From positions 186,001 to 250,000 of the forward strand of contig JAUNJF010000001.1 of assembly GCA_030533405.1 (NCBI GenBank): a stretch of 64,000 nt of DNA. The letters run 5' to 3'. The position numbers and the translations under genes were made by a program. Source of the DNA: Eubacteriales bacterium. GTDB lineage: Bacteria; Bacillota; Clostridia; Lachnospirales; Lachnospiraceae. Below the pieces are notes generated by a model, which searched no databases, was not told the DNA's origin, and worked only from the letters and a program-made list of their open reading frames with translations. This document shows positions 26,080-35,070 of this stretch, in pieces. Within the stretch, counting starts at the first letter, position 1, and each line of letters opens with the position of its first letter.

Positions 26080-27003
26080 ATGACAAGCAAAAAAAATAAA
26101 ATCACCTTAAAGAATATTAAAAGACAAAAGGTATTAATAATATGGTCATTGATTTCAATAGTCTATGGCTTTATTTTCTATTATCTGCCATTAGGCGGAT
26201 GGATTACTGCTTTCCAGAACTATAAGCCAAAGGATGGTATTTTACATTCTCAGTTTATCGGTTTGGATAAGTTTAAGTTCTTATTTATGGATGCAACATT
26301 TATAAAGGATATTCGTAATACCTTTGCAATGGGTATTATTAACCTTGTTGTGACAACAGTTATGGCGATTGTGTTCGCTATTTTATTGAACGAGGTACAG
26401 AATGTGATTTGTAAGAAGTCAGTTCAGACAATTTCTTACCTTCCTCACTTCTTATCTTGGATTATCGTAACAGGTATTCTTCATGATATGCTTTCTGGTA
26501 CAGGTGTTGTAAATGATATTTTAGTTAGTCTTCATATCGTTGATCAGCCTTTGAACTTCTTTGCTTATCCAAAGATGTTCTGGCCAATCGTAGCATTTGC
26601 AAATGTTTGGAAAGAGACTGGTTGGAATGCGATTATTTACCTTGCTACGATTACTTCAATTGATCCATCTCTTTACGAGGCTGCTTCAATTGACGGTGCT
26701 GGTAGATGGGCAAAGATTAAACATATTACATTACCTGGAATTAAGCCTACCATCATGATTTTATTATTGATGAATGTTGGTAACGTATTAAATGCAGGTT
26801 TCGAAGTACAGTACTTATTAGGAAACGGTCTTGTAAAATCTGTTTCTGAGACGATCGATATCTACGTATTGAAATGGGGTATTAGTCAGAATGACTTTGC
26901 TCTTGGTACTGCTGCAGGTATCTTTAGAAGTGTGGTTGCTATCTTATTAATTGTTAGTGCTAACTACGCAGCTAAGCGTGCCGGCGAAGAAAGACTATTT
27001 TAA
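26080..27003 (+). CDS. ABC sugar permease (LplB type)
   Basis: A 307-residue inner-membrane permease with six predicted segments. The LplB hallmark FIFYYLPLGGWITAFQNYKP is near residues 30-50, and the EAA loop for ATPase contact is YEAASIDGAGRWAKIKHITLPGI near residue 205-225. It is followed 15 bp later by the second permease, so the pair is co-translated. Substrate is inferred from the adjacent GH10 xylanase. Confidence 0.93.
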   Translation: MTSKKNKITLKNIKRQKVLIIWSLISIVYGFIFYYLPLGGWITAFQNYKPKDGILHSQFIGLDKFKFLFMDATFIKDIRNTFAMGIINLVVTTVMAIVFAILLNEVQNVICKKSVQTISYLPHFLSWIIVTGILHDMLSGTGVVNDILVSLHIVDQPLNFFAYPKMFWPIVAFANVWKETGWNAIIYLATITSIDPSLYEAASIDGAGRWAKIKHITLPGIKPTIMILLLMNVGNVLNAGFEVQYLLGNGLVKSVSETIDIYVLKWGISQNDFALGTAAGIFRSVVAILLIVSANYAAKRAGEERLF

Positions 27004-27018
27004 TGGAGGGTAGCGCAT

Positions 27019-27900
27019 ATGAAAAAAAGATCGTTTGCGGATAGAGCGTTTGTAGTATGCAACACCATCTTTATGATATTGTTCGTTGTTATTACGTTAT
27101 ATCCAGTATTAAATACAGTAGCAATCTCGTTCAATGAAGGAGCAGATGCTGTTCGTGGTGGAATTCGTTTGATTCCTCGTGTGTTTACATGGAAAAACTA
27201 TGCAACTGTTTTGCATAAACAGAACTTGATTACTGGTGCGATTGTATCAGTTTCAAGAACTGTTATTGGTACATTGCTTGCATTAGCAGCAAATGCTATT
27301 TTAGCTTATATTATTAGTAGAAGAGATTTCATCTTTAAATCACAGGTATCTCTTTTCTGGATTATTACAATGTATGTAAATGGTGGTTTGATTCCAACAT
27401 TTATGTTATATAAAGCACTTGGTTTCACCAACAGCTTTATGGTATACATTATTCCAGGTATGGTAAGTGCGTTTAACATCCTTGTGCTTCGTACATATAT
27501 GTTAGGACTTCCAGAGGCTTTGGAGGAGTCAGCACAGATCGATGGTGCAGGCTATACAATTATCTTCTTGAAGATTATTGCTCCTTTGTGTAAGCCGGTA
27601 TTTGCTACAGTAGCGTTGTTCGTAGCTGTAGGTCAGTGGAACTCTTGGTTCGATGCAATGTTATACAACAAGTTAGCTACACAGTACACAACATTACAGT
27701 ACGAGTTAATGAAGTTGTTAACATCCGTAATGCAGCAGTCAGGTAGTATTGAAAGTGGTAAGAACAGCCAGGGTGCTGTAACACCAATTACAATTCGTGC
27801 AGCTGCTACAGTAGTTACATCATTGCCAATCGTATGTTTGTATCCTTTCTTACAGAGATACTTCGTTACTGGTTTGACAATCGGTGGTGTAAAAGAATAA
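27019..27900 (+). CDS. ABC sugar permease (LplC type)
   Basis: A 293-residue partner permease with six membrane segments. The EAA loop reads EESAQIDGAGYTIIFLKIIAPLCKPV near residues 173-195, and the C-terminus ends YFVTGLTIGGVKE, typical of LplC. GGAGGG precedes the ATG. It is the last transporter gene before a hairpin (27931-27955) and a repeat element. Confidence 0.93.
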   Translation: MKKRSFADRAFVVCNTIFMILFVVITLYPVLNTVAISFNEGADAVRGGIRLIPRVFTWKNYATVLHKQNLITGAIVSVSRTVIGTLLALAANAILAYIISRRDFIFKSQVSLFWIITMYVNGGLIPTFMLYKALGFTNSFMVYIIPGMVSAFNILVLRTYMLGLPEALEESAQIDGAGYTIIFLKIIAPLCKPVFATVALFVAVGQWNSWFDAMLYNKLATQYTTLQYELMKLLTSVMQQSGSIESGKNSQGAVTPITIRAAATVVTSLPIVCLYPFLQRYFVTGLTIGGVKE

Positions 27901-27930
27901 TCAGTACAATATAATAGTTGTATATTTTAT

Positions 27931-27955
27931 AATAGGCGGGTTTATCCCGCCTATT
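27931..27955 (+). terminator. Hairpin after the permease genes, possible terminator
   Basis: A perfect 10-bp G+C-rich stem (AATAGGCGGG with CCCGCCTATT, loop TTTAT). There is no clear T-run, so it may be a processing or stabilising hairpin rather than a full terminator. Confidence 0.55.
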
Positions 27956-27970
27956 GTGGTATCTAGGGGA

Positions 27971-28165
27971 TGCAAAACTCAATTTTAGGTGGTTGTGGAT
28001 TGTAAAATATGTACAAATCCACTTCGCCACGTTTGCACTCAGTTATGAATGTAACGGATACTAAGGTTGCAAAGTACGCAACCTAAGTACCGACATTCAT
28101 AAATGGACGAATTAGGATTGTTGTACGTATTTTACAATCCAATCTACATAATCGAGAGTTTTGCA
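27971..28165. repeat. MITE-like palindromic repeat, copy B
   Basis: A 195-bp imperfect inverted repeat filling the gap before the xylanase gene. Outer ends TGCAAAACTC (27971-27980) and its complement (28156-28165) are perfect, and a 20-bp inner pair (27997-28016 with 28121-28140) differs at one base. TTATGAATGT also pairs with ACATTCATAA. Ends and right-hand block match copy A at 3721-3788. No open frame of note is inside. Confidence 0.75.
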
Positions 28166-28204
28166 ATCGCCTGTGTGAAAGCATAAGTAAGGAGGAGAAA
28201 GTGT

Positions 28205-29425
28205 ATGGGAAATTATGAACATCGTAAGGCGGCTAGAAAAATCGTTGTTGTGAACGCAAATGGGAAAAAGGTAAGTAATCAAAAGGTAGCATTTAAGCAG
28301 ACAAACCATAGTTTTTTGTTTGGATGTAATGCATTTAATGTGTTAGGATATCTAAAGGTGCCGGATGAAGAAATTAAGGCAAAGCTAAAAGAAAGTGTTG
28401 ATTTGTGGCTTGATTTGTATAATTTTGGTACATTGCCATTCTATTGGGGTGGATATGAGAAAGAGGAAGGTTCGCCAGATCAGGAGAGCTTGATGGAGGC
28501 TGCAAAGCTTTTAAAGTCGCATAATGTAAAGATTAAAGGACATCCATTGTGTTGGCATACGGGATGTGCAGACTGGCTTATGAAATATGATAATGCAACC
28601 ATTTTGGATAAGCAGTTAAAACGAATTGATCGTGATGTTACAGCGTTCAAGGGTATCATTGACATGTGGGATGTTATTAATGAAGTTGTCATTATGCCTG
28701 TGTTTGATAAATATGACAATGCGATTACCAGGATTTGTAAGGAAATGGGTCAGGTTCCGCTTGTAAAAGCTGTATTTGATGAGGCAAAGAGCATGAATCC
28801 AAATGCAACTTTGCTATTAAATGATTTTAATGTATCACCTGCTTATGAGAGATTGATTGAGGAATGTTTGGACGCAGGTGTTCCAATTACTACGATTGGA
28901 ATTCAGTCGCATCAGCATCAGGGCTATTGGGGTGCGGAAAAGGTTCGTGACGTCTTAGAGCGGTTTTCGAGATTTGGATTGCCAATTCATTTTACAGAAA
29001 ACACCTTGATTTCAGGTCATATTATGCCTGCACATATTGAAGATTTGAATGATTATCAGATACCAGAATGGCCGTCTACTCCTGAAGGAGAAGACAGACA
29101 GTGCAAAGAAATGGAAGAGATGTACCGTCTTTTATTTGAGCATCCTTCCGTGGAGGCAATTACAAACTGGGATTTGGTAGATGGAGAATGGCTTGGAGCC
29201 CCATCTGGTATTGTTCGAAGAGATAATACACCAAAACCAGCATATCATATGTTGAAAAAGTTAATCAAAGAAGAATGGTGGACAACAGGAGAGCAAGTTA
29301 CAGATGAAAATGGTGTGATTGAAATTTCAGGCTTTAAGGGAGATTATGAACTTCAGGTAGACGGTAAAAAGGCATCGTTTATCTTGGAGGATGGAGATGA
29401 CGTTGTAACCATTCAGTTGGCATAA
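28205..29425 (+). CDS. GH10 endo-1,4-beta-xylanase, intracellular
   Basis: A 406-residue family-10 glycoside hydrolase that cuts beta-1,4-xylan chains. It has LCWHTGCADWL, the acid/base glutamate Glu160 in WDVINEVV and the nucleophile Glu265 in IHFTEN, plus the QSHQHQGYWG segment. There is no signal peptide, so it should act on oligosaccharides after import. The final 50 residues look like a small beta domain appended after the barrel. AAGGAGGAG precedes the ATG. It lies downstream of the Lpl-type importer and the CE4 enzyme, and together these define a xylo-oligosaccharide route. Confidence 0.94.
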   Translation: MGNYEHRKAARKIVVVNANGKKVSNQKVAFKQTNHSFLFGCNAFNVLGYLKVPDEEIKAKLKESVDLWLDLYNFGTLPFYWGGYEKEEGSPDQESLMEAAKLLKSHNVKIKGHPLCWHTGCADWLMKYDNATILDKQLKRIDRDVTAFKGIIDMWDVINEVVIMPVFDKYDNAITRICKEMGQVPLVKAVFDEAKSMNPNATLLLNDFNVSPAYERLIEECLDAGVPITTIGIQSHQHQGYWGAEKVRDVLERFSRFGLPIHFTENTLISGHIMPAHIEDLNDYQIPEWPSTPEGEDRQCKEMEEMYRLLFEHPSVEAITNWDLVDGEWLGAPSGIVRRDNTPKPAYHMLKKLIKEEWWTTGEQVTDENGVIEISGFKGDYELQVDGKKASFILEDGDDVVTIQLA

Positions 29426-29468
29426 AGAGACAGAATAAAAAGAACAGAACATAAAAAAATAAAAAAAG

Positions 29469-29504
29469 AAGCGATTTGTTTGGGGAGATCCGAACAAATC
29501 GCTT
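29469..29504 (+). terminator. Terminator after xylanase
   Basis: AAGCGATTTGTT (29469-29480) pairs with 29493-29504 with further inner pairs, followed by TTTTTGGTTTTT. It ends the xylan locus. Confidence 0.9.
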
Positions 29505-29554
29505 TTTGGTTTTTATGAAAATGTGTTACAAAGTTTAGTGCGTAGCTACACAAG

Positions 29555-30391
29555 CTAAATACTTGCTAACGTTTGGATGGCATCATTTTTGATGATCAAT
29601 TTGAAATGTTCACCGAAGTAATATGGCATTGCGTATGTTGCTTTCACTTTGGTTCCATATTCGCTTAATAGGTTGCATGCTTTCTGATAACTTTCTAAAT
29701 CTGAAGATGCATGGTTCACAATCAAATAATACAAATTATCTTTTGGATTCTTGTAAAGTGTATTCTCCTCATGATAAATTGGAGCAACCATAACAGCAGC
29801 TTTACTGATATCATTAATGTTTTGGAATGAAAAGATGCGATAGCTAATTTGATTGCTTTCTTTTTTCTTGCTTTTTGCTTTTTCTGCTTTTTTCTTGGCA
29901 CTGTTTTCTCTAAGCGCAGCAGACAATGGAATAAAGGCTGGATTGTTACCAGATTCAGTCTGTTTCTTCACTTGTTCTATGTTTTCTACGATATCAGAAA
30001 TTGTCTCGATCAAAGAACTTGTGTTTTCAAAAATGTTGAGACTGTCGTCTGCGTTATCTGCGTCAGATTCGTTGTCTGGATCTTCGTCGGGAGCAATATC
30101 CGTATATTTTGAAAATCGGGAAAATCTAGTATCTAATTCCTCAGGATCTTCTACTTTCGTAATAATTAAAATTAAGCACTCTGGTGAAACGGGAATGGCT
30201 TCAATCATAAGAGGAATATCGTTTACCTCGAATCCTAACTCTTCTGCAGCCTGTTCCATCATATCACGAAACAATTCTTTGGCTTTATCAGTTCCGTAAG
30301 CTAATTCATTCAGTAAAAGCTCACGATCGGCTAAATCTGCTTTGTTGAGTGTACAGCGAATCTGATTCTCGCTTAGTCGTTCTAACTTCAT
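29555..30391 (-). CDS. mecA: Adaptor protein MecA
   Basis: MecA delivers substrates to the ClpC unfoldase and helps assemble the ClpCP protease. The 278-residue protein has the N-terminal substrate-binding domain (MKLERLSENQIRCTLNKADL, DIPLMIEAIPVSPECLILIITKVE), an acidic linker (about residues 100-150, rich in Asp/Glu) and a C-terminal ClpC-binding domain (FSFQNINDISKAAVM to AYPYYFGEHFKLII-like end). AGAAGGAG precedes the ATG at 30391. It stands alone on the minus strand. Confidence 0.92.
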   Translation of the reverse strand: MKLERLSENQIRCTLNKADLADRELLLNELAYGTDKAKELFRDMMEQAAEELGFEVNDIPLMIEAIPVSPECLILIITKVEDPEELDTRFSRFSKYTDIAPDEDPDNESDADNADDSLNIFENTSSLIETISDIVENIEQVKKQTESGNNPAFIPLSAALRENSAKKKAEKAKSKKKESNQISYRIFSFQNINDISKAAVMVAPIYHEENTLYKNPKDNLYYLIVNHASSDLESYQKACNLLSEYGTKVKATYAMPYYFGEHFKLIIKNDAIQTLASI

Positions 30392-30587
30392 AGAATCATC
30401 TCCTTCTATATATGAATCATAATTGTAGTTTACATTTGAAAAGAAATAATATCATATTTTAGGTATAAATGCAATGAAAATAGGGCATTTTCATAAAATA
30501 TACATCTTTACCATAAAATATTCAAAAACAGAATAAAAAATTCAAAGATTAATCATAGTATTTTCAGAATTGTACATAATTCATTCA

Positions 30588-30994
30588 TTGAATTCGGTGG
30601 TTTTATTTAGTATATTTTATGTAGAGTTTCTTAATAGAGTTCGCAAAGCGAAAATCCGGATGCTTTATTAATTGACACTTTTTACGTGTCTGATGAAATT
30701 CAAAAATTGAATTTATCGCAAGACATAAGTGTGTATACATCACATGAGACACCTTTGTTTTGGTCGAGATACCACATGAAATAAAACGAGTATAACGAGT
30801 TTTATGAGTGGGGTTTGAATAGTTATAAGAAATGTATAATTAGAAGGGAAGTGATTGATGAAAGATAAAAATAACGCGAGTGTAACGGTATGAAAATCAT
30901 CGCGTATTCGAAAAATTTAGAGATAACGAATAAGAAAATGATTATGAAATGAGACATTATGAATGTAAGTAGGGGCGTAAAATACGCCCCTTTT
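30588..30994 (+). ncRNA. Possible structured non-coding RNA in a gene-free region
   Basis: The 604-bp gap between mecA and the amidase has no convincing gene but does have plus-strand transcription signals. These are -35 TTGAAT (30588-30593), 17 bp, -10 TATATT (30611-30616); a second TATAAT at 30835-30840; and a terminator at 30972-30994. In between are hairpins TTCGC-AAA-GCGAA (30640-30652), GACAC/GTGTC (about 30674-30690), AAATTCAA-AAA-TTGAATTT (about 30696-30714) and ATAAAAC/GTTTTAT (30781-30805), plus a GTGTATACATCAC site. I do not recognise the fold as 6S, tmRNA or RNase P. It might instead be decayed sequence. Confidence 0.35.
30972..30994 (+). terminator. Plus-strand terminator in the mecA-amidase gap
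   Basis: GGGGCGTA-AAA-TACGCCCC, a perfect 8-bp stem followed by TTTTCTT on the plus strand only. No annotated plus-strand gene precedes it, which is why a transcript from 30588 or 30835 is suspected. It could also serve the minus-strand amidase weakly. Confidence 0.7.
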
Positions 30995-30995
30995 C

Positions 30996-31763
30996 TTAAG
31001 ATTTTAAGTGGTTGCAAATACCATCTGCGATGGCTTTGGCAATTTCCATTTGGTAAGTGGAATCTGTTAATTTGGAGGTTTCTTCTGGGTTGGATAAAAA
31101 GCCACATTCCACGATGACTGCAGGTATGGAGGATTTTTTTAAAATAAAATAACTGGAAGATGCTTTTTGGGTTCGTTTGTTACTTGTGTCAAAGGATAAG
31201 AGTGCATCCTGAATGGATTTTGCGAAGGATTCTCCTTCTTCGCTGTTTGTATAGTAAAAGGTTTGGGCGCCGTGAGAGGAGGCTTCAGAGTAGCTGTTTT
31301 GGTGAATACTGACAAGGTAATTTGCATTTTTTTCTTTTGTAAACTGGATTCGATTATTTAAGTCAGAAGTTTTTTTGTTGCTGACATTTGGATTAGACAA
31401 GCTGGTGTCTGTTTCGCGAGTGAGATAGACGGTATAATTTTCGGCAATTAAATAGTCCTTTAGATATTTTGCAATCTGTAAGTTGATGTCTTTTTCTTTG
31501 ATGCCATCGATGCTCACTTTGCCAGGGTCATTGCCACCGTGACCAACGTCAATTACAATCACGGTGTTTTTTTTGAGGGTATTCACAGCAATGGTTCCGT
31601 AGTGATTATATACAAGCAATGAGAGAATTAGAAATGAGAAAATACATATTGTAAGGAATATGTTGGGTTTTAAGGATGTATTTAATTTCAAAGATGTTTT
31701 GGGCTTTAAGGAGGCGTTTGATTTGAAACGAACATTGGGTTTCATAGATGAATTTGACTTCAT
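30996..31763 (-). CDS. N-acetylmuramoyl-L-alanine amidase (Amidase_3, CwlD-like)
   Basis: A 255-residue zinc amidase that cuts the glycan-peptide bond of peptidoglycan. Catalytic-domain motifs are VIDVGHGGNDPG (zinc His), a conserved SIHQNS (zinc His), and PAVIVECGFLSNPEE (catalytic Glu). A single membrane segment (about residues 35-52) precedes it, as in the spore-cortex enzyme CwlD. The cytoplasmic N-terminus is odd: a basic 12-residue unit (MKPNVRFKSNAS, LKPKTSLKLNTS, LKPN) repeated 2.3 times. The ATG at 31763 with AAGG nine bases upstream is chosen over a TTG at 31784. Cortex function is inferred; a vegetative role is possible. Confidence 0.88.
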   Translation of the reverse strand: MKSNSSMKPNVRFKSNASLKPKTSLKLNTSLKPNIFLTICIFSFLILSLLVYNHYGTIAVNTLKKNTVIVIDVGHGGNDPGKVSIDGIKEKDINLQIAKYLKDYLIAENYTVYLTRETDTSLSNPNVSNKKTSDLNNRIQFTKEKNANYLVSIHQNSYSEASSHGAQTFYYTNSEEGESFAKSIQDALLSFDTSNKRTQKASSSYFILKKSSIPAVIVECGFLSNPEETSKLTDSTYQMEIAKAIADGICNHLKS

Positions 31764-31845
31764 GAAAATGTTACCTTGATTCAAAAACTTATCTTATGGT
31801 ATGAGAAAAAAATGAAGATTATGAATGAATAAAAATGGAAATTTA

Positions 31846-31874
31846 TTGCACAATTTAAGTTGTCTTGTTATCAT
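31846..31874 (+). promoter_or_regulatory. Promoter for the C1 protease gene
   Basis: -35 TTGCAC (31846-31851), a 17-bp spacer containing TTTAAGTTGT, -10 TATCAT (31869-31874). The TAAGTTGT word recurs just before the -10 of the subtilase gene at 60268-60275. Confidence 0.55.
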
Positions 31875-31969
31875 AGTGGGTAAAAGATGAAACAATGTAC
31901 ATAATTATTGGCAGGATTCATTTCACGAATTGTGCCGTTACATTATTATTGCACGAGAGGAATAGGAAT

Positions 31970-34021
31970 ATGAAAAATAATATAATGAAACATGCAAAGC
32001 GAGCGGTTTGCTCTATGGTTTTCGTTGCGGCGATGGGAATTCAAATGCCAGTGCAGGCGGCACAGAATTATCCAGTGTGTGACAATTGGATCGAGCCAGC
32101 TCCGATTGAAGTGGAGGATACAAATAGCGTTTTAACAAGACAAGGCGCATATTATCCTGCAAAATATGATGCGAGAAATGTGAATGGCGTGCCAATGGTT
32201 ACCTCTGTAAAAAATCAGGGATCGGGAAATAATACTTGTTGGGCATTTGCGATTGTTGCAGCGATGGAAAATAATCTGATTTTAAATGGATATGCTGATT
32301 CATCAGTGGATTTGTCGGAAAATCAGTTTGCGTATTTTTTCTATAATCGTAAAACAGATCCAGTAGGTTTTACAAAAGGAGATAAGAATTTAACAGCATT
32401 CGCCTGGAATAAAAATGGTGGAAGCTTGACAGGTGCAGGATACGCACTGATGACATGGGCAGGTGTGACAACAGAGAAGGTTTCACCATATTTATCAACA
32501 CCAGCATCCAAATTGTGTTATCGCCATGAATACAGTGCAAAGAACATGATTACATTTCCGTATTCTGTCAGTGATTTGGCAAATTCAGTGGAGCGGATAA
32601 AAGAAGGCGTTTTAAAGTACGGTGCTGTGGCAACGGGTATGCGTTTTGAAACTTCATATATGTCATTGTTTGGCAGCACAAAGGGTGCATATTATTACAA
32701 TGGTAGAGATGTGGGAAATCATGCGGTAACGATTGTGGGATGGGATGATAATTATTCGAGAAATAATTTTACGGCAAAGGCAAAACCAACTAAAAATGGT
32801 GCATGGATTGTAAAGAACAGCTATGGTCCAAATGTGGGCGATAATGGATATTTATATATTTCTTATGAAGATAAAAGTATTAAGGAAATGGTTGCTGTGG
32901 AAGCAATTCCTGCAAGCGAGCAGTATCAGAATAATTATCAGCATGATGGAACTGCAAATCCATTACAAAGTATCGGATTTCCTGGTGGAACAACAGCGGC
33001 AAATGTATTTCAGGCGAGGGCAAATGGTGATTACTGTGAGCAGCTGAAGGCGGTCAGTGTTTGTACGTTATCGACAAACGTAAGCTATGAGGTGCAGATT
33101 TATACAGGATTGACAAGTCAGGATAAACCAACGAGCGGAACAAAGGTGTTTTCAACACCAGTAAAAGGAAAACTTGCGCAGGCAGGGTATTATACGATTA
33201 CGCTTCCGAAGGAGATTGCATTGGTTCCGGGTGAATATTTTTCCGTTGTTATAAAATTAAAGAATTCTGGGAAAGCATATATCGCATTAGATACGACACA
33301 GGATGTAAAATGGATAAATTTTGAGGCGAATGTAGCGAAGAATCAGTCCTTCATTTACTATAACAAAAAATGGTACGACATGAGCAAGATGAAGGATCCA
33401 AATACCGGCGGTTCTATGCCATGTAATGTGAGAATTAAGGCGTACACAAATAACACGACAACAAAGCCATCGATTAAATTATTATCTTCTGTTGGTGTAT
33501 CGAAGGGAAGTACCGAGACGCTGTCATTGAAGAAAAAACCTGCGAACATTTATCGTGCGGTTACATGGAAGGGTAACAATAATTTAATTGCAACGGTTGC
33601 CTCTGACGGTAAAGTAACGGGTAAACAATACGGAGAGATGGTTGTTTCGGCAACTTATATGAAAAATGAAAAGAAGGTAACACTGAAGTGTAATGTTACA
33701 GTTGGACCTGAAAAGGTGAAAAACTTTAATGCTGGTTCTAAGAACGGAAAGCTGACCATTAACTGGAGTCCGGTTGCAGATGCAGGTGGATATGAGGTTT
33801 GTTATGCGACCAAAAAAGATGGAACCTATGAACGTTTAGCGGTTGTGAAAAATGGTAAGACGACCATGGCTAAAAAGTTGAATTCTGGCGCATATTATGT
33901 TAAAATGCGAGCATATAAGAAAATTGGAAAGAAGACCCTTTATGGTAGTTTTACAACTGCGAAAAAGGTAACGGTTCAACAGTATGAAGACAACAGTAGT
34001 GAGAGCACAGTACAAAACTAA
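31970..34021 (+). CDS. Secreted papain-like (C1) cysteine protease with lectin-like, Big2 and Fn3 domains
   Basis: A 683-residue exported protease. Signal peptide residues 1-30 (cut near PVQAA), papain-type domain with catalytic Cys90 (NNTCWAF), His251 (NHAVTIVGW) and Asn283 (WIVKNSYG), then a lectin-like beta domain (about 305-480), a Big2-type domain (about 495-575) and a C-terminal Fn3-like domain (about 580-670). No sortase or S-layer anchor is visible. The ATG at 31970 sits behind GAGAGGAATAGGA; an extension to 31895 lacks one. Its last 38 bp overlap the start of tsaC in another frame. Confidence 0.9.
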   Translation: MKNNIMKHAKRAVCSMVFVAAMGIQMPVQAAQNYPVCDNWIEPAPIEVEDTNSVLTRQGAYYPAKYDARNVNGVPMVTSVKNQGSGNNTCWAFAIVAAMENNLILNGYADSSVDLSENQFAYFFYNRKTDPVGFTKGDKNLTAFAWNKNGGSLTGAGYALMTWAGVTTEKVSPYLSTPASKLCYRHEYSAKNMITFPYSVSDLANSVERIKEGVLKYGAVATGMRFETSYMSLFGSTKGAYYYNGRDVGNHAVTIVGWDDNYSRNNFTAKAKPTKNGAWIVKNSYGPNVGDNGYLYISYEDKSIKEMVAVEAIPASEQYQNNYQHDGTANPLQSIGFPGGTTAANVFQARANGDYCEQLKAVSVCTLSTNVSYEVQIYTGLTSQDKPTSGTKVFSTPVKGKLAQAGYYTITLPKEIALVPGEYFSVVIKLKNSGKAYIALDTTQDVKWINFEANVAKNQSFIYYNKKWYDMSKMKDPNTGGSMPCNVRIKAYTNNTTTKPSIKLLSSVGVSKGSTETLSLKKKPANIYRAVTWKGNNNLIATVASDGKVTGKQYGEMVVSATYMKNEKKVTLKCNVTVGPEKVKNFNAGSKNGKLTINWSPVADAGGYEVCYATKKDGTYERLAVVKNGKTTMAKKLNSGAYYVKMRAYKKIGKKTLYGSFTTAKKVTVQQYEDNSSESTVQN

Positions 34022-35045
34022 AGACGGTAATGAATTAACGAAAGCTGCCATCTGCTTAGCGGATGGTGGCTTGGTTGCGTTTCCGACAGAAACTGTGTAT
34101 GGATTAGGTGCGGATGCGTTGAATGCTGAGGCTGCCAAAAGGATATATGAAGCGAAGGGAAGACCTTCTGATAATCCGTTGATTGTGCATATTGCGAAGG
34201 TTGAGGATATGGACAAGATTGCACATGTGAATGAAATGGCAACTGTGTTGGCACAGGCATTTTGGCCGGGACCGTTAACGATTGTATTACCGAAGAAGGA
34301 TATTGTTCCGTATGGAACAACAGGAGGGTTGGATACAGTGGCAATTCGTATGCCGTCTCACCCTGTTGCATTACGATTGATTGAAGAATCTGGCGTGTTG
34401 GTGGCAGCACCAAGTGCAAATACATCTGGACGCCCATCACCGACAAAGGCTGATCATGTTGTGGAAGATATGACGGGAAAGATTGATTATATCATAGACG
34501 GTGGTGAAGTCGGGATTGGAATTGAATCTACCATTGTCGATGTGAGTGGTGAGATTCCAACGATATTACGTCCTGGATTTATCACAAAGAAGATGCTTGA
34601 GGATGTGATTGGTCCTGTGATGATTGATCCAGCATTGGAAAAACCGTTGGATGGTTTTCGCCCAAAGGCACCGGGAATGAAATATACACATTATGCGCCA
34701 AAGGGAGAGTTGACGCTGGTGGAAAGTGACGCGGATGACACAGAGGCTGTTGTTCGGCAGATTATTCAGCTTGCAAAGGAGAAACGCGAGGCTGGATTTC
34801 GAGTTGGTATTATGGCACCAGAGGGAACGCTTTCACAATATCAGGGTGTAGCGGATGTCGTGCTTTGTGTGGGGAATCGTGATGAGCAGTCGACGGTAGC
34901 AGCACATTTATACGGTGCATTAAGAGATTTTGATACAGAAAATGTGGACTATATTTATGCGGAGAGTTTCCGTGGGGATGGCTTATCCTATGCCATTATG
35001 AATCGTCTGTTAAAGGCGGCGGGACAACGTGTAATGAAGGTATAA
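33984..35045 (+). CDS. L-threonylcarbamoyladenylate synthase (Sua5 type)
   Basis: This enzyme makes threonylcarbamoyl-AMP from threonine, bicarbonate and ATP, the first step of the universal t6A37 tRNA modification. The 353-residue protein has the YrdC/TsaC domain (FPTETVYGLGADA, KGRPSDNPLIVHI, PSANTSGRPSPT, about residues 1-210) and the Sua5 C-terminal domain (from SPGMKYTHYAPKGE-like KAPGMKYTHYAPKGE on). It starts inside the end of the protease gene (38-bp overlap), with AAAGG upstream, so it may be translationally coupled to it. Confidence 0.94.
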   Translation: MKTTVVRAQYKTKDGNELTKAAICLADGGLVAFPTETVYGLGADALNAEAAKRIYEAKGRPSDNPLIVHIAKVEDMDKIAHVNEMATVLAQAFWPGPLTIVLPKKDIVPYGTTGGLDTVAIRMPSHPVALRLIEESGVLVAAPSANTSGRPSPTKADHVVEDMTGKIDYIIDGGEVGIGIESTIVDVSGEIPTILRPGFITKKMLEDVIGPVMIDPALEKPLDGFRPKAPGMKYTHYAPKGELTLVESDADDTEAVVRQIIQLAKEKREAGFRVGIMAPEGTLSQYQGVADVVLCVGNRDEQSTVAAHLYGALRDFDTENVDYIYAESFRGDGLSYAIMNRLLKAAGQRVMKV

Positions 35046-35070
35046 AGAATGAGAAGGAGAGGTAAAGGGT

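Noticed and set aside
30823-31107. Minus-strand 94-codon frame overlapping the amidase end
   Set aside because: It is a shadow of the amidase gene and the terminator region, with no ribosome binding site.
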